Shown here piece after piece: positions 25,272 to 33,059 of a DNA stretch of 64,000 bases. The stretch comes from Rathayibacter sp. VKM Ac-2804 (GTDB taxonomy: Bacteria; Actinomycetota; Actinomycetes; Actinomycetales; Microbacteriaceae). How positions within the stretch are numbered: position 1 is the stretch's first letter; each line of letters opens with the position of its first letter. The notes under the pieces were generated by a model. That model saw only the letters and a list, made by a program, of their open reading frames with translations, was not told the origin of the DNA and searched no databases. The stretch is taken from NCBI RefSeq assembly GCF_009866655.1, contig NZ_CP047420.1, positions 3,162,001-3,226,000 of the forward strand, written 5' to 3'. The position numbers and the translations under genes are program-made.

Positions 25272-27806
25272 TCAGCTCGCGCCGTCGAGCCGCCCGACAG
25301 CGGTGACCCGCACGACCGCGGCACCCGCCTCGTCCGACTCCGCGAGATCGACCGTCGCCGAGATGCCCCAGTCGTGATCACCGGCCGGATCGTCGAGGAT
25401 CTGCCGCACCCGCCACTCGGTGGGTGTCTCGGTCACGAGCAGCATCTTCGGCCCCCGCGAGTCCGGGCCGATCCCGATCGAGTCGTGCTCGTCGTAGTAG
25501 TCGTCGAGCGCCTCGCCCCACGCGTCGGCGTCGAAGCCCGCCGCCGCGTCCAGCTCGCCGAGCGCCTCGTGGTCGTCCAGCGCCGCGAGGGTGACCCGCC
25601 GGAACAGCTCGTTGCGCACCAGCACCCGGAACGCGCGGTGGTTCGCGGTGAGCCGTCGCGGGGCGGGCGGCACGATCGCCTGGTCGGCGGCGTGCAGGGC
25701 CGGGTTGACCAGCTCCTCCCACTCGTCGACCAGCGAGGAGTCGACCTGGCGCACCAGCTCGCCGAGCCACTCGATCAGGTCGTGCAGCTCCTCGTTCTTG
25801 ATCTCGTCGGGGATCGTCTGCCGGGCGGCCCGGAACGCGTCGGAGAGGTAGCGCAGCACGAGGCCCTCCGAGCGCGAGAGCTTGTAGAAGGCGCAGTACT
25901 CGCCGAACGACATCGCCCGCTCGTACATGTCGCGCACGACCGACTTGGGCGAGAGCTCGAAGTCGCGCACCCACGGCTGGACGGCGGTGTACGTCTCGAA
26001 GGTCGCCTCGAGCAGCTCCTGCAGCGGCTTCGGATGGGTGACGCTCTCGAGCAGCTCCATCCGCTCCTCGTACTCGATCCCGTCCGCCTTCATCGCGGCG
26101 ACCGCGTCGCCCCTGGCCTGGAACTGCTGGGCGCCGAGGATCTGCCGCGGATCGTCGAGCGTCGCCTCGAGCACCGAGATCACGTCGAGCGCGAAGGTCG
26201 GCGACTCGGGGTCGAGCACGTCGAACACGGCGAGCGCGAACGGCGAGAGCGGCTGGTTGAGCGCGAAGTTGGGCTGCAGGTCGACGGTCAGCCGGATGCG
26301 GACCACGCCGTCGCGGTCGACGATCTGCTCGACCACCTCCGCGGTGCGCAGCGTGCGGTAGATGCCCAGCGCGCGGCGGGCCAGCTGGAGCTGCCGCTTC
26401 CACGGCTCGTGGTTGTCGAAGATCAGCGCGTGCACGTTCGCGAAGACGTCGCCGCCGCGCGCGATCACGTTGAGGAGCATCGACGAGGTGATGGTCATGT
26501 GCGAGGTGAGCGTCTCGGGCTCGGCGTCGACGAGCTTGCGGAAGCTCGGCTCGCCCCAGCTGACGAAGCCCTGCGGTGCGCGCTTGCCGACCCATTTGCG
26601 CCGCTTCTTCGGGTCGTCGCCCATCTTGTCGAGCGCCTTGCGGTTCTCGGACTCGTGCTCGGGCGCCTGCACCACCACGGTGCCCGCGGTGTCGTAGCCC
26701 GCGCGGCCGGCCCGCCCGGCGATCTGGTGGAACTCGCGGGCCGAGAGCTGGCGGCTCTTCACGCCGTCGTACTTGGTCAGCGCGCTGAGCAGCACCGTCC
26801 GGATCGGCACGTTGATGCCGACGCCGAGGGTGTCCGTGCCGCAGATGACCCGCAGCATGCCCTGCTGGGCCAGCTGCTCGACCAGGCGGCGGTACTTCGG
26901 CAGCATGCCCGCGTGGTGCACGCCGATCCCGAGCCGGAGCAGGCGCGAGAGGGTCTTGCCGAACGCGGTGGTGAAGCGGAAGCCGCCGATCACCTCGGCG
27001 ATGCGGTCGCGGTGCTCGCGGGTGGCGATGTTGGCGCTGGTCAGCGCCTGCGCGCGCTCGAGCGCCGCGGCCTGCGAGAAGTGCACGACGTAGACCGGAG
27101 CCTGGTTCGTCGAGAGCAGCTCCTCGATCGAGTCGTGGATCGGCGCGATCTCGTAGAAGAAGTGCAGCGGCACCGGCCGCTCGACGCCGGTGACGGTGGC
27201 GGTCTCGCGCCCCGTCCGCCGGGTGAGGTCCGCGGCGAGCGCCGTCACGTCGCCGAGCGTCGCCGACATCAGCACGAACTGCACGTGCGGCAGCGTCAGC
27301 AGCGGCACCTGCCAGGCCCAGCCGCGGGACGGGTCGGCGTAGAAGTGGAACTCGTCCATCACGACCTGGTCGACGTCGGTCTCGGCGCCGTGCCTCAGCG
27401 CCAGGTTCGCGAGGATCTCGGCGGTGCAGCAGATGATCGGCGCGTCCGGATTCACCGAGGAGTCGCCGGTCACCATCCCGACGTTCGCGGCGCCGAAGAC
27501 GTCGACCAGCGCGAAGAACTTCTCGGACACGAGCGCCTTGATCGGGGCCGTGTAGTAGCTGCGCCGGCCGTTCGCCAGCGCGGCGGCGTGCGCCCCGATC
27601 GCGACCAGCGACTTCCCGGTGCCGGTCGGCGTCGACAGGATCAGGTTCGCCCCCGACGAGATCTCGATCATCGACTCGTCCTGCGCCGGATACAGCGGCA
27701 GCCCGCGCGCCTCGGCCCACTCCGTGAACGCCAGATACACCGCGTCGTCGTCGACGCGCCCGTCGGCGTCGGGCGTCGGCATCCGTTCGAGCAGCGTCAG
27801 ACTCAT
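25272..27806 (-). CDS. Ski2-like DEAD/H-box helicase with DUF3516
   Basis: The 844-residue protein has helicase motifs STPTGTGKSL (Walker A, about 57-66), VMDEFHFY (DEVH-type box, about 150), LMSATLGD, GVHHAGMLPKYRRLVEQL and AGRAGRAGYD. These are in the order of Ski2/Mtr4-like RNA helicases. The C-terminal half (from about residue 430) is the actinobacterial DUF3516 region. I infer a cytoplasmic RNA or DNA helicase of unknown substrate. GGGAGG ten bases before the ATG supports the start. It is transcribed away from the MOSC gene side, with repeat A upstream. Confidence 0.9.
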   Translation of the reverse strand: MSLTLLERMPTPDADGRVDDDAVYLAFTEWAEARGLPLYPAQDESMIEISSGANLILSTPTGTGKSLVAIGAHAAALANGRRSYYTAPIKALVSEKFFALVDVFGAANVGMVTGDSSVNPDAPIICCTAEILANLALRHGAETDVDQVVMDEFHFYADPSRGWAWQVPLLTLPHVQFVLMSATLGDVTALAADLTRRTGRETATVTGVERPVPLHFFYEIAPIHDSIEELLSTNQAPVYVVHFSQAAALERAQALTSANIATREHRDRIAEVIGGFRFTTAFGKTLSRLLRLGIGVHHAGMLPKYRRLVEQLAQQGMLRVICGTDTLGVGINVPIRTVLLSALTKYDGVKSRQLSAREFHQIAGRAGRAGYDTAGTVVVQAPEHESENRKALDKMGDDPKKRRKWVGKRAPQGFVSWGEPSFRKLVDAEPETLTSHMTITSSMLLNVIARGGDVFANVHALIFDNHEPWKRQLQLARRALGIYRTLRTAEVVEQIVDRDGVVRIRLTVDLQPNFALNQPLSPFALAVFDVLDPESPTFALDVISVLEATLDDPRQILGAQQFQARGDAVAAMKADGIEYEERMELLESVTHPKPLQELLEATFETYTAVQPWVRDFELSPKSVVRDMYERAMSFGEYCAFYKLSRSEGLVLRYLSDAFRAARQTIPDEIKNEELHDLIEWLGELVRQVDSSLVDEWEELVNPALHAADQAIVPPAPRRLTANHRAFRVLVRNELFRRVTLAALDDHEALGELDAAAGFDADAWGEALDDYYDEHDSIGIGPDSRGPKMLLVTETPTEWRVRQILDDPAGDHDWGISATVDLAESDEAGAAVVRVTAVGRLDGAS

Positions 27807-27906
27807 CCCCCCATCCTCCCGGAGTTTCCTGCGGAGGGCCGCCGCGGCTCGAGGAGTCGCGCGGCGGCCCCTCAGTGCCGGCGGAGCAGCCGCGCAGCGC
27901 CCCCTC

Positions 27907-28050
27907 CATGCTGGTCGAGCAGCCGCGCAGCGGCGTATCCAGACCCGCCCACCCGACGACAGTGGATCTCGATACGCCCTCTCCGAGGGCTACTCGATCA
28001 GCATGCTGTTTCCAGCCGCTCAGCCGCGCAGCGGCGTATCGAGACCGCGG
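27907..28050 (+). repeat. Dispersed palindromic repeat A, copy 4
   Basis: One copy runs from CATGCTGGTCGAGCAGCC (27907) to CTACTCGATCAGCATG (28005) with a shortened centre. A further half copy (CAGCCGCGCAGCGGCGTATC, 28021-28040) touches the stop region of the MOSC gene at 28052. Confidence 0.7.
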
Positions 28051-28051
28051 G

Positions 28052-28687
28052 TCAGGCGAGCGCGCGCTCGACGTAGGGCCGCAGGTCGGCGGCGAGGCGC
28101 AGCTCGCCCGCGGCCTCGGCGTCGAGGAGGGTCTGCGCGTCGTCGGCGCGGCGCTCGACGAACCAGCGGCGCAGCGGCACGGCGCGCTCCGGGCGCGAGA
28201 GCACCTCGATCGTGTCGCCCGCCTCGATGCTCCCGCGGTGCAGCACGCGCAGGTAGGCGCCGGTGCGCCCCGCCTCGGCGAAGCGCTTCACCCACTGCGG
28301 CTCGCCGAGCACGCGCTGGAACGTGGCGCACGGCGTCCGCGGCATCGTCACCTCGACCTCGACCTTCTCGCCGATCCGCCAGCGCTCGCCGATCACGGCG
28401 CCGGTGAGGTCGAGTCCCTCGACGCGCAGGTTCTCGCCGAACCGGCCTGCGGGCATCGGGTAGCCGAGCCGCTCCGCCCACCACTCGGCGTCCTCGCGGG
28501 CGTAGGCGTAGAGCGCCTTCGCCTCGCCGCCGTGGTGCGCGCGGTCGGCCTGCACGTCGGCGTAGACCCCGAGGTCGCGGATGACGACCGGGCCCTCGAC
28601 GGGGCGCTTGTCGATCGCGGTCACGCCGACGAGGCCGGGGTCCGGGAGCAGGCGGTCGACGCGGCAGACGGCGAGGAGTCGGGGCAT
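28052..28687 (-). CDS. MOSC domain-containing protein
   Basis: The 211-residue protein matches the YiiM-like MOSC pattern: AIDKRPVEGPVVIRDLGVYADVQAD, then GGEAKALYAYAREDAEWW, then AGRFGENLRVEGLDL. The conserved cysteine sits in MPRTPCATFQRVLG. MOSC domains handle sulfur or molybdenum-cofactor chemistry, often detoxifying N-hydroxylated compounds; the exact substrate is unknown here. It is cytoplasmic and monocistronic. Confidence 0.88.
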   Translation of the reverse strand: MPRLLAVCRVDRLLPDPGLVGVTAIDKRPVEGPVVIRDLGVYADVQADRAHHGGEAKALYAYAREDAEWWAERLGYPMPAGRFGENLRVEGLDLTGAVIGERWRIGEKVEVEVTMPRTPCATFQRVLGEPQWVKRFAEAGRTGAYLRVLHRGSIEAGDTIEVLSRPERAVPLRRWFVERRADDAQTLLDAEAAGELRLAADLRPYVERALA

Positions 28688-28764
28688 GCGGTCATGCTCT
28701 CACCGCCGGGCCCCGCTCGCGCGCAGAGGCTCGCCGGTGAGCGGTGCGCGGGGGGCTCGCCGCG

Positions 28765-28776
28765 TAGGCTCGCCGG
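28765..28776 (+). promoter_or_regulatory. Leaderless promoter -10 box for the pentapeptide-repeat gene
   Basis: TAGGCT is followed by six bases and the GTG at 28777. Confidence 0.6.
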
Positions 28777-29433
28777 GTGCGCGCCGCCCTCCCCGCTCCC
28801 CGTTTCGATCCGCTCGTCCTCGACGGCCTCGCGGAGGGCTTCGCCGGCGACACCGGCGCCCGCGAGCACGCGGAGGGGCTCCGCTTCGACGGCGTCGACC
28901 TCACCGGAGCGGACCTGACGGCCGCCTCCTTCAGCGAGTGCGTGCTCGACGGCGCGGTCCTCGAGCGGGCGCAGCTGCGCGCCGCCTCCCTCGTCGAGTC
29001 GCGACTCGAGCGGCTGGACGTGCCGGGGCTGTCCGCGCCCCGCAGCCGCTGGCGCTCGATCGAGCTCGCCTCCTCCCGGCTCGGCTCGGCCGAGCTCTAC
29101 GAGAGCACCTTCGAGCAGGTCCGGATCTCGGACTGCAAGCTCGGCTACGTCAACCTGCGCGGAGCGACCCTGCGCGACGTCCTCTTCGAGCGCTGCACGA
29201 TCGACGAGCTCGACCTCGGCGGGGCCACCGGTTCGCGGGTGGCCTTCACCGACTGCGACGTCCGCTCGCTGGAGGTGCCCGGCGCGAGGATCCAGGACCT
29301 CGACCTGCGCGGCGCCGAGCTGCACGTGCTCGGCGGCCTCGACGGACTCCGCGGCGCCGCGCTCACCGAGCTGCAGCTCAGCCTGATGCTGCCGCTGTTC
29401 GCCGAGCACTTCGGCGTGCGCGTCCTCGGCTGA
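28777..29433 (+). CDS. Pentapeptide-repeat protein
   Basis: The 218-residue protein has repeated A(D/N)LxX pentads: GVDLTGADLTAASFSECVL, DGAVLERAQLRAASL, YVNLRGATLRDVLF and IQDLDLRGAEL. These form a right-handed quadrilateral beta-helix. Some family members bind DNA gyrase and protect it from quinolones, but most have no known role, and nothing here points to gyrase. A leaderless promoter fixes the GTG start. Confidence 0.83.
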   Translation: MRAALPAPRFDPLVLDGLAEGFAGDTGAREHAEGLRFDGVDLTGADLTAASFSECVLDGAVLERAQLRAASLVESRLERLDVPGLSAPRSRWRSIELASSRLGSAELYESTFEQVRISDCKLGYVNLRGATLRDVLFERCTIDELDLGGATGSRVAFTDCDVRSLEVPGARIQDLDLRGAELHVLGGLDGLRGAALTELQLSLMLPLFAEHFGVRVLG

Positions 29434-29448
29434 GGCGCACCGCCGCCG

Positions 29449-29811
29449 CTAGGCGCGCCGGCGCCCGATCCGCCGGCTGAGCGCCCGGCGACCGAGCAGG
29501 AACACCCCGAGCACGATCGTGGTGACGACCACGAAGCTCAGCTGCACGCCCTGCCCCGAGAGCACCCGCAGCAGCATCCCGCCGGCCACGGTCACGATCC
29601 AGACCACGAGCCCGGAGACGAGGATCCGGTCGGGCGTGCGCCAGGCGCGCGCGATCACCCAGCCCAGCAGCAGGGCCGCGGCGAACGGCCACAGCGTCAC
29701 GAGGAAGCCCTCGAGCACCGAGCCGCCGTCGTGCGTCCGCCGCCCGATCAGGACGAAGACCGCGACGAGGACGACGTCGAGCGCCAGCCCGAGCCCGGCG
29801 CGGCGGGTCAC
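29449..29811 (-). CDS. DUF3054 membrane protein
   Basis: The 120-residue protein has four membrane spans and the DUF3054 features GRRTHDGG, TLWPFAAALLLGW and RTPDRIL. The function is unknown. Its GTG start overlaps the TGA of the DUF3097 gene (GTGA), so the two are almost certainly translated together from one transcript. Confidence 0.82.
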   Translation of the reverse strand: MTRRAGLGLALDVVLVAVFVLIGRRTHDGGSVLEGFLVTLWPFAAALLLGWVIARAWRTPDRILVSGLVVWIVTVAGGMLLRVLSGQGVQLSFVVVTTIVLGVFLLGRRALSRRIGRRRA

Positions 29812-30656
29812 GCCGGCTCCGTCACGAAGTCGATCAGCTGCTCGACCCGGCCCAGCAGCGCGGGCTCCAGGTCCTTGAAGGTGCGGACCTGCCCGAGGAT
29901 GCGCTGCCAGGCGCGCGCGATGTCGGCCTGCTCGTCGTGCGGCCAGCCGAGCGCCTGGCAGATGCCCTTCTTCCACTCGATGGAGCGCGGGACGTCCGGC
30001 CAGCGCTCGAGTCCGACGCGGGCGGGCTTGACCGCCTGCCAGACATCGACGAAGGGATGGCCGACCACGAGGACGTGCGCGCCGTGCGGCCCGGCGGCGA
30101 CCGCGTCGGCGATCCGCGACTCCTTCGACCCGCGGACGAGGTGGTCGACGAGCACGCCGATCCGCCGTCCTGGACCGGGGGCGAAGGCGCGGACCAGCTC
30201 GTCGAGGTTGTCGACGCCCTCGATGTACTCGACGACCACGCCCTCGATCCGAAGGTCGTGGCCCCAGACCTTCTCGACCAGCTCGGCGTCGTGCCGGCCC
30301 TCGACGTAGATGCGGCTCGGCAGCGCGACGCGCGCCTTCGCGTCGGCGACGTGGAAGGAGCCGGAGGCGGAGCGCGCCCGGCCGAGGTTCGCGTCGCGCT
30401 TGAGGCCGGGAGCCTTGAGCGACACCGGCTTGCCGTCGATCAGGAAGCCGGGGCCGATCGGGAAGACCCGGACCTTGCCGAAGCGGTCCTCGAGCTTCAC
30501 CATCCTCAGCTCCACGCCGATGACGGCGCCGACGAAGCCGGAGGCGACCTCCTCGACCACGAGATCGCGCTCGGCCTCGACCACCGCGACCTCGACCGTG
30601 TTCTTCGCCCGCCAGTTCCCGGCGAGCACGTCCTGCTCGTACCTGTCCTCGTCCAT
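29808..30656 (-). CDS. DUF3097 protein with Toprim-like motif
   Basis: The 282-residue protein is conserved in actinobacteria as DUF3097. It contains PSRIYVEGRHDAELVEKVWG, followed by VVEYIEGVDNLDEL and RRIGVLVDHLVRGSKE. This Glu and Asp arrangement resembles a Toprim nuclease/primase fold, so a nucleic-acid role is plausible but unproven. The ATG at 30656 is preceded by TACCCT at seven bases. It is first in an operon with the DUF3054 gene. Confidence 0.82.
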   Translation of the reverse strand: MDEDRYEQDVLAGNWRAKNTVEVAVVEAERDLVVEEVASGFVGAVIGVELRMVKLEDRFGKVRVFPIGPGFLIDGKPVSLKAPGLKRDANLGRARSASGSFHVADAKARVALPSRIYVEGRHDAELVEKVWGHDLRIEGVVVEYIEGVDNLDELVRAFAPGPGRRIGVLVDHLVRGSKESRIADAVAAGPHGAHVLVVGHPFVDVWQAVKPARVGLERWPDVPRSIEWKKGICQALGWPHDEQADIARAWQRILGQVRTFKDLEPALLGRVEQLIDFVTEPA

Positions 30657-30669
30657 CGCCTCGAGGGTA
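30657..30669 (-). promoter_or_regulatory. Leaderless promoter -10 box for the DUF3097 operon
   Basis: On the minus strand TACCCT is followed by seven bases and the ATG at 30656. Confidence 0.6.
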
Positions 30670-30682
30670 GCCCGCTGCTGCG

Positions 30683-30729
30683 GATGATCATCACTCTCGA
30701 TTACCAGAATGTATTGCGATGCGTTTATG
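30683..30729 (+). promoter_or_regulatory. AT-rich promoter/operator region of the His-rich gene
   Basis: GATGATCATC (30683-30692) is a perfect 10-bp palindrome in an AT-rich patch that stands out from its surroundings. A weak promoter, TTACCA-N17-TTTATG, follows at 30701-30729. A metal-responsive repressor site (Zur/Fur or ArsR type) is possible, by analogy with the encoded peptide. Confidence 0.35.
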
Positions 30730-30789
30730 GATCTGGTCCACTGGTCGTGGCTGCCGACCGGCGGCCGCGTTCCTCCGAAAGGCAGCACC

Positions 30790-30984
30790 ATGAGCACCAC
30801 CGACCTCCACGCCGAGCACGACGTCACCGAGCACGAGCACGGCGACGGCTGCGGCCACACCACCGTCCAGCACGACGACCACGTCGACTACGCGCACGGC
30901 ACCCACCGCCACGCCCTGCACGGCGACCACTACGACGAGCACGGCGCGCACGCCGAGCACGCCGCCGCCGCCGACCGGTCCTGA
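30790..30984 (+). CDS. Small histidine-rich, probably metal-binding protein
   Basis: The 64-residue peptide contains about 18 His plus many Asp and Glu. It follows the pattern EHGDGCGHTTVQHDDHVDYAH, then GTHRHALHGDHYDEH. I recognise this as a recurring small actinobacterial family found near zinc-related genes. It has no signal or membrane helix, so it may buffer zinc or nickel in the cytoplasm. AAAGG upstream supports the ATG at 30790; a start at 30709 would fall in the promoter. No transporter gene is next to it. Confidence 0.72.
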   Translation: MSTTDLHAEHDVTEHEHGDGCGHTTVQHDDHVDYAHGTHRHALHGDHYDEHGAHAEHAAAADRS

Positions 30985-30994
30985 CCCGTTCGGC

Positions 30995-31095
30995 GGATCT
31001 CGATACGCCCCCTGCGGGGGCTACTCGATCAGCATGAAGGAGCCGCCGCCGCCCTTGCATGCTGGTCGAATAGCGCGAAGCGCGTATGGACCCGC
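30995..31095 (+). repeat. Dispersed palindromic repeat A, copy 5 (two half copies)
   Basis: GGATCTCGATACGCC...GGCTACTCGATCAGCATG (30995-31034) is followed by the opposite end, CATGCTGGTCGAATAGCGCG...GACCCGCC (31058-31095). The centre is missing. It lies between the His-rich gene and the riboflavin promoter. Confidence 0.68.
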
Positions 31096-31142
31096 CGGCG
31101 ACGAGCATGACGCTGCAAGACCCCGCTCCCAGCCGCGGTGAG

Positions 31143-31148
31143 TAGGCT
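31143..31148 (+). promoter_or_regulatory. -10 box of the riboflavin operon
   Basis: TAGGCT lies just before the FMN riboswitch and would start the transcript near 31155. Confidence 0.5.
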
Positions 31149-31161
31149 GAGGGGGTTACAA

Positions 31162-31291
31162 CGTGCTCCGGGGTCGGTGAGAGTCCGAACCGGCGGTGAC
31201 AGTCCGCGAGCCGCTGACCACTTCGGTGGGAGGCGGTTGACCTGGTGGAATTCCGGGACCGACGGTGAAAGTCCGGATGGGAGGCAGCACG
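31162..31291 (+). ncRNA. FMN riboswitch (RFN element)
   Basis: The 130-base leader carries the conserved RFN blocks GGGGTCGGTGAGAGTCCGAA, CCGGCGGTGACAGTCCGCGA, a variable hairpin, GACCTGGTGGAATTCCGGGA and CCGACGGTGAAAGTCCGGAT. It closes with CGTGCT pairing with AGCACG. It senses FMN and lowers expression of the rib genes downstream. ribD begins 86 bases later, and a CGGTGC/GCACCG hairpin lies in between. Confidence 0.97.
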
Positions 31292-31377
31292 AGCGTCGCG
31301 CGCGAGCGCGGCGCTGAACGACGGTGCCCGCGCACCGCCGCTCGCACCCCGGAGTTCGGCGACGAACGGAACCGGGA

Positions 31378-32427
31378 ATGACGATCGACTTCGAGCACGC
31401 GATGCGCAGGGCGCTGGCCCTCGCCGAGCGCGGCCCCGCCCGCGGCGTGAACCCGCGCGTCGGCTGCGTCCTCCTCGCGCCCGACGGCTCGGTGCTCGCC
31501 GAGGGCTGGCACCACGGCGCCGGCACCGCGCACGCGGAGGTCGACGCCCTCTCCGCCCTCGCCCCCGGCGCCGCGACCGGCGCCACCGCCGTCGTCTCGC
31601 TCGAGCCCTGCAACCACACCGGCCGCACCGGCCCCTGCAGCCGCGCCCTGATCGACGCCGGCGTCGCCCGCGTCGTCTACGCCGTCGGCGACCCGGGCGA
31701 CCGCTCGGCCGGCGGCGGCGACACCCTCCGCACGGCCGGCGTCGAGGTGGTCGAGGGCGTCCTCGCCGAGGAGGCGGAGGAGTTCCTGCACGTCTGGCTC
31801 GCCGCGACCCGCCGCCGCCGCCCCTGGGTGACCCTCAAGTGGGCGTCCACGCTCGACGGCCGCACCGCCGCCGCCGACGGCAGCAGCCGCTGGATCACCG
31901 GCGCCGCGGCCCGGCAGCGGGTGCACGAGCAGCGCGCCGCCGCCGACGCGATCCTCGTCGGCACCGGCACGGTCCTCGCCGACGACCCGAGCCTGACCGC
32001 CCGCGGCGACGCCGGCGAGCTCCTCGCCGAGCAGCCGCTCCCCGTCGTCGTCGGCGAGCGCGGCCTCCCCGCCGGCGCCCGCGTCCTCGAGCACCCGCGC
32101 CGCCCGATCCTCGAGCGGACCCACGACCTCGCCGCGGTCCTCGACCGCCTCTACGACGCCGAGGTGCGGAACGTCTACGTCGAGGGCGGCCCGACGCTCG
32201 CCTCCGCCCTGGTCGCCGACGGCCTCGTCGACGAGTTCCTCGTCTACCTCGCCCCGGCGCTGCTCGGCGGCCCGCGACTCGCCCTCGACGACCTGGGTGT
32301 CGAGAGCATCGCCGGCGCGCACCGCCTCGACCTCCGCTCCGTGGAGGTCCTCGGCGGCGACCTCCTCGTCACCGCCCGGCCGGGCTCCCCCGCCCGCCGG
32401 CCGCCCGCCCCGCAGAAGGAGTCCTGA
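31378..32427 (+). CDS. ribD: Bifunctional riboflavin biosynthesis deaminase/reductase
   Basis: The 349-residue protein has the N-terminal deaminase domain with zinc ligands in TAHAEVDAL and EPCNHTGRTGPC. The C-terminal reductase domain has WASTLDGRTAA, SRWITG, ILVGTGTVLADDP and VEGGPTLASALV. It converts the GTP-derived pyrimidine to the ribitylamino form in two steps. It is the first gene after the FMN riboswitch. Its TGA overlaps the ribE ATG by one base (TGATG). Confidence 0.96.
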   Translation: MTIDFEHAMRRALALAERGPARGVNPRVGCVLLAPDGSVLAEGWHHGAGTAHAEVDALSALAPGAATGATAVVSLEPCNHTGRTGPCSRALIDAGVARVVYAVGDPGDRSAGGGDTLRTAGVEVVEGVLAEEAEEFLHVWLAATRRRRPWVTLKWASTLDGRTAAADGSSRWITGAAARQRVHEQRAAADAILVGTGTVLADDPSLTARGDAGELLAEQPLPVVVGERGLPAGARVLEHPRRPILERTHDLAAVLDRLYDAEVRNVYVEGGPTLASALVADGLVDEFLVYLAPALLGGPRLALDDLGVESIAGAHRLDLRSVEVLGGDLLVTARPGSPARRPPAPQKES

Positions 32428-33059
32428 TGTTCACCGGAATCATCGAGGAGGTCGGCGTGGTCACGGCGGTCTCGGCAGGGACCGACGCGATCCGCCTGAC
32501 CGTGCGCGGCCCCCTGGCCGTCGAGGGCGCCCGCCACGGCGACTCCATCGCGGTCTCGGGCGTCTGCCTCACCGTCGTCGACCAGTCGGCCGACGGCTTC
32601 ACCGCCGATGTCATGGCGCAGACCCTGCGGATGTCGACCCTCGACGGCGTCGCGGTCGGCGACTCCGTGAACCTCGAGCGCGCGGCGCTGGTCGGCGACC
32701 GCCTCGGCGGCCACATCGTCCAGGGCCACATCGACGGCACCGCGACGCTGCTCGCGGTGACGCCCGGCGACGCCTGGCGGGTGCTGCGCTTCTCGCTCCC
32801 CGCCGAGGCGGCACCGCTGGTCACCGACAAGGGCTCGATCGCGGTCGACGGCGTCTCGCTGACGGTCTCGGCGATCAGTCCCGCCACGGAGCCGGAGCAG
32901 TGGTTCGAGGTGTCGCTCATCCCCGAGACCCTCGCCGCCACCACCCTCGGCGCCCGCGCCGTCGGCGACCGCGTCAACATCGAGACCGACATCCTCGCCC
33001 GTCACGTCGAGCGGATGCTCGCGCTGCGGTCCGTCACCAGCACCGGAGGTCGAGCATGA
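32427..33059 (+). CDS. ribE: Riboflavin synthase alpha subunit
   Basis: The 210-residue protein starts MFTGIIEEVGVV and consists of two lumazine-binding repeats with VSGVCLTVV / VDGVSLTVS and GGHIVQGHIDG. It dismutates two dimethylribityllumazines to riboflavin and the pyrimidine product. AAGGAG precedes the ATG at 32427, and its stop overlaps the ribBA start (ATGA), so the operon is translationally coupled. Confidence 0.95.
   Translation: MFTGIIEEVGVVTAVSAGTDAIRLTVRGPLAVEGARHGDSIAVSGVCLTVVDQSADGFTADVMAQTLRMSTLDGVAVGDSVNLERAALVGDRLGGHIVQGHIDGTATLLAVTPGDAWRVLRFSLPAEAAPLVTDKGSIAVDGVSLTVSAISPATEPEQWFEVSLIPETLAATTLGARAVGDRVNIETDILARHVERMLALRSVTSTGGRA

Noticed and set aside
25169..25381. N-terminal extension of the acyltransferase to 25381
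   Set aside because: It overlaps the helicase 3' end, is basic and unstructured, and lies upstream of a clear promoter that ends at the GTG at 25168.
30709..30984. Longer version of the His-rich gene starting at 30709
   Set aside because: The extra 27 residues would be encoded by the AT-rich promoter region; the ATG at 30790 has an AAAGG site and a typical family N-terminus.
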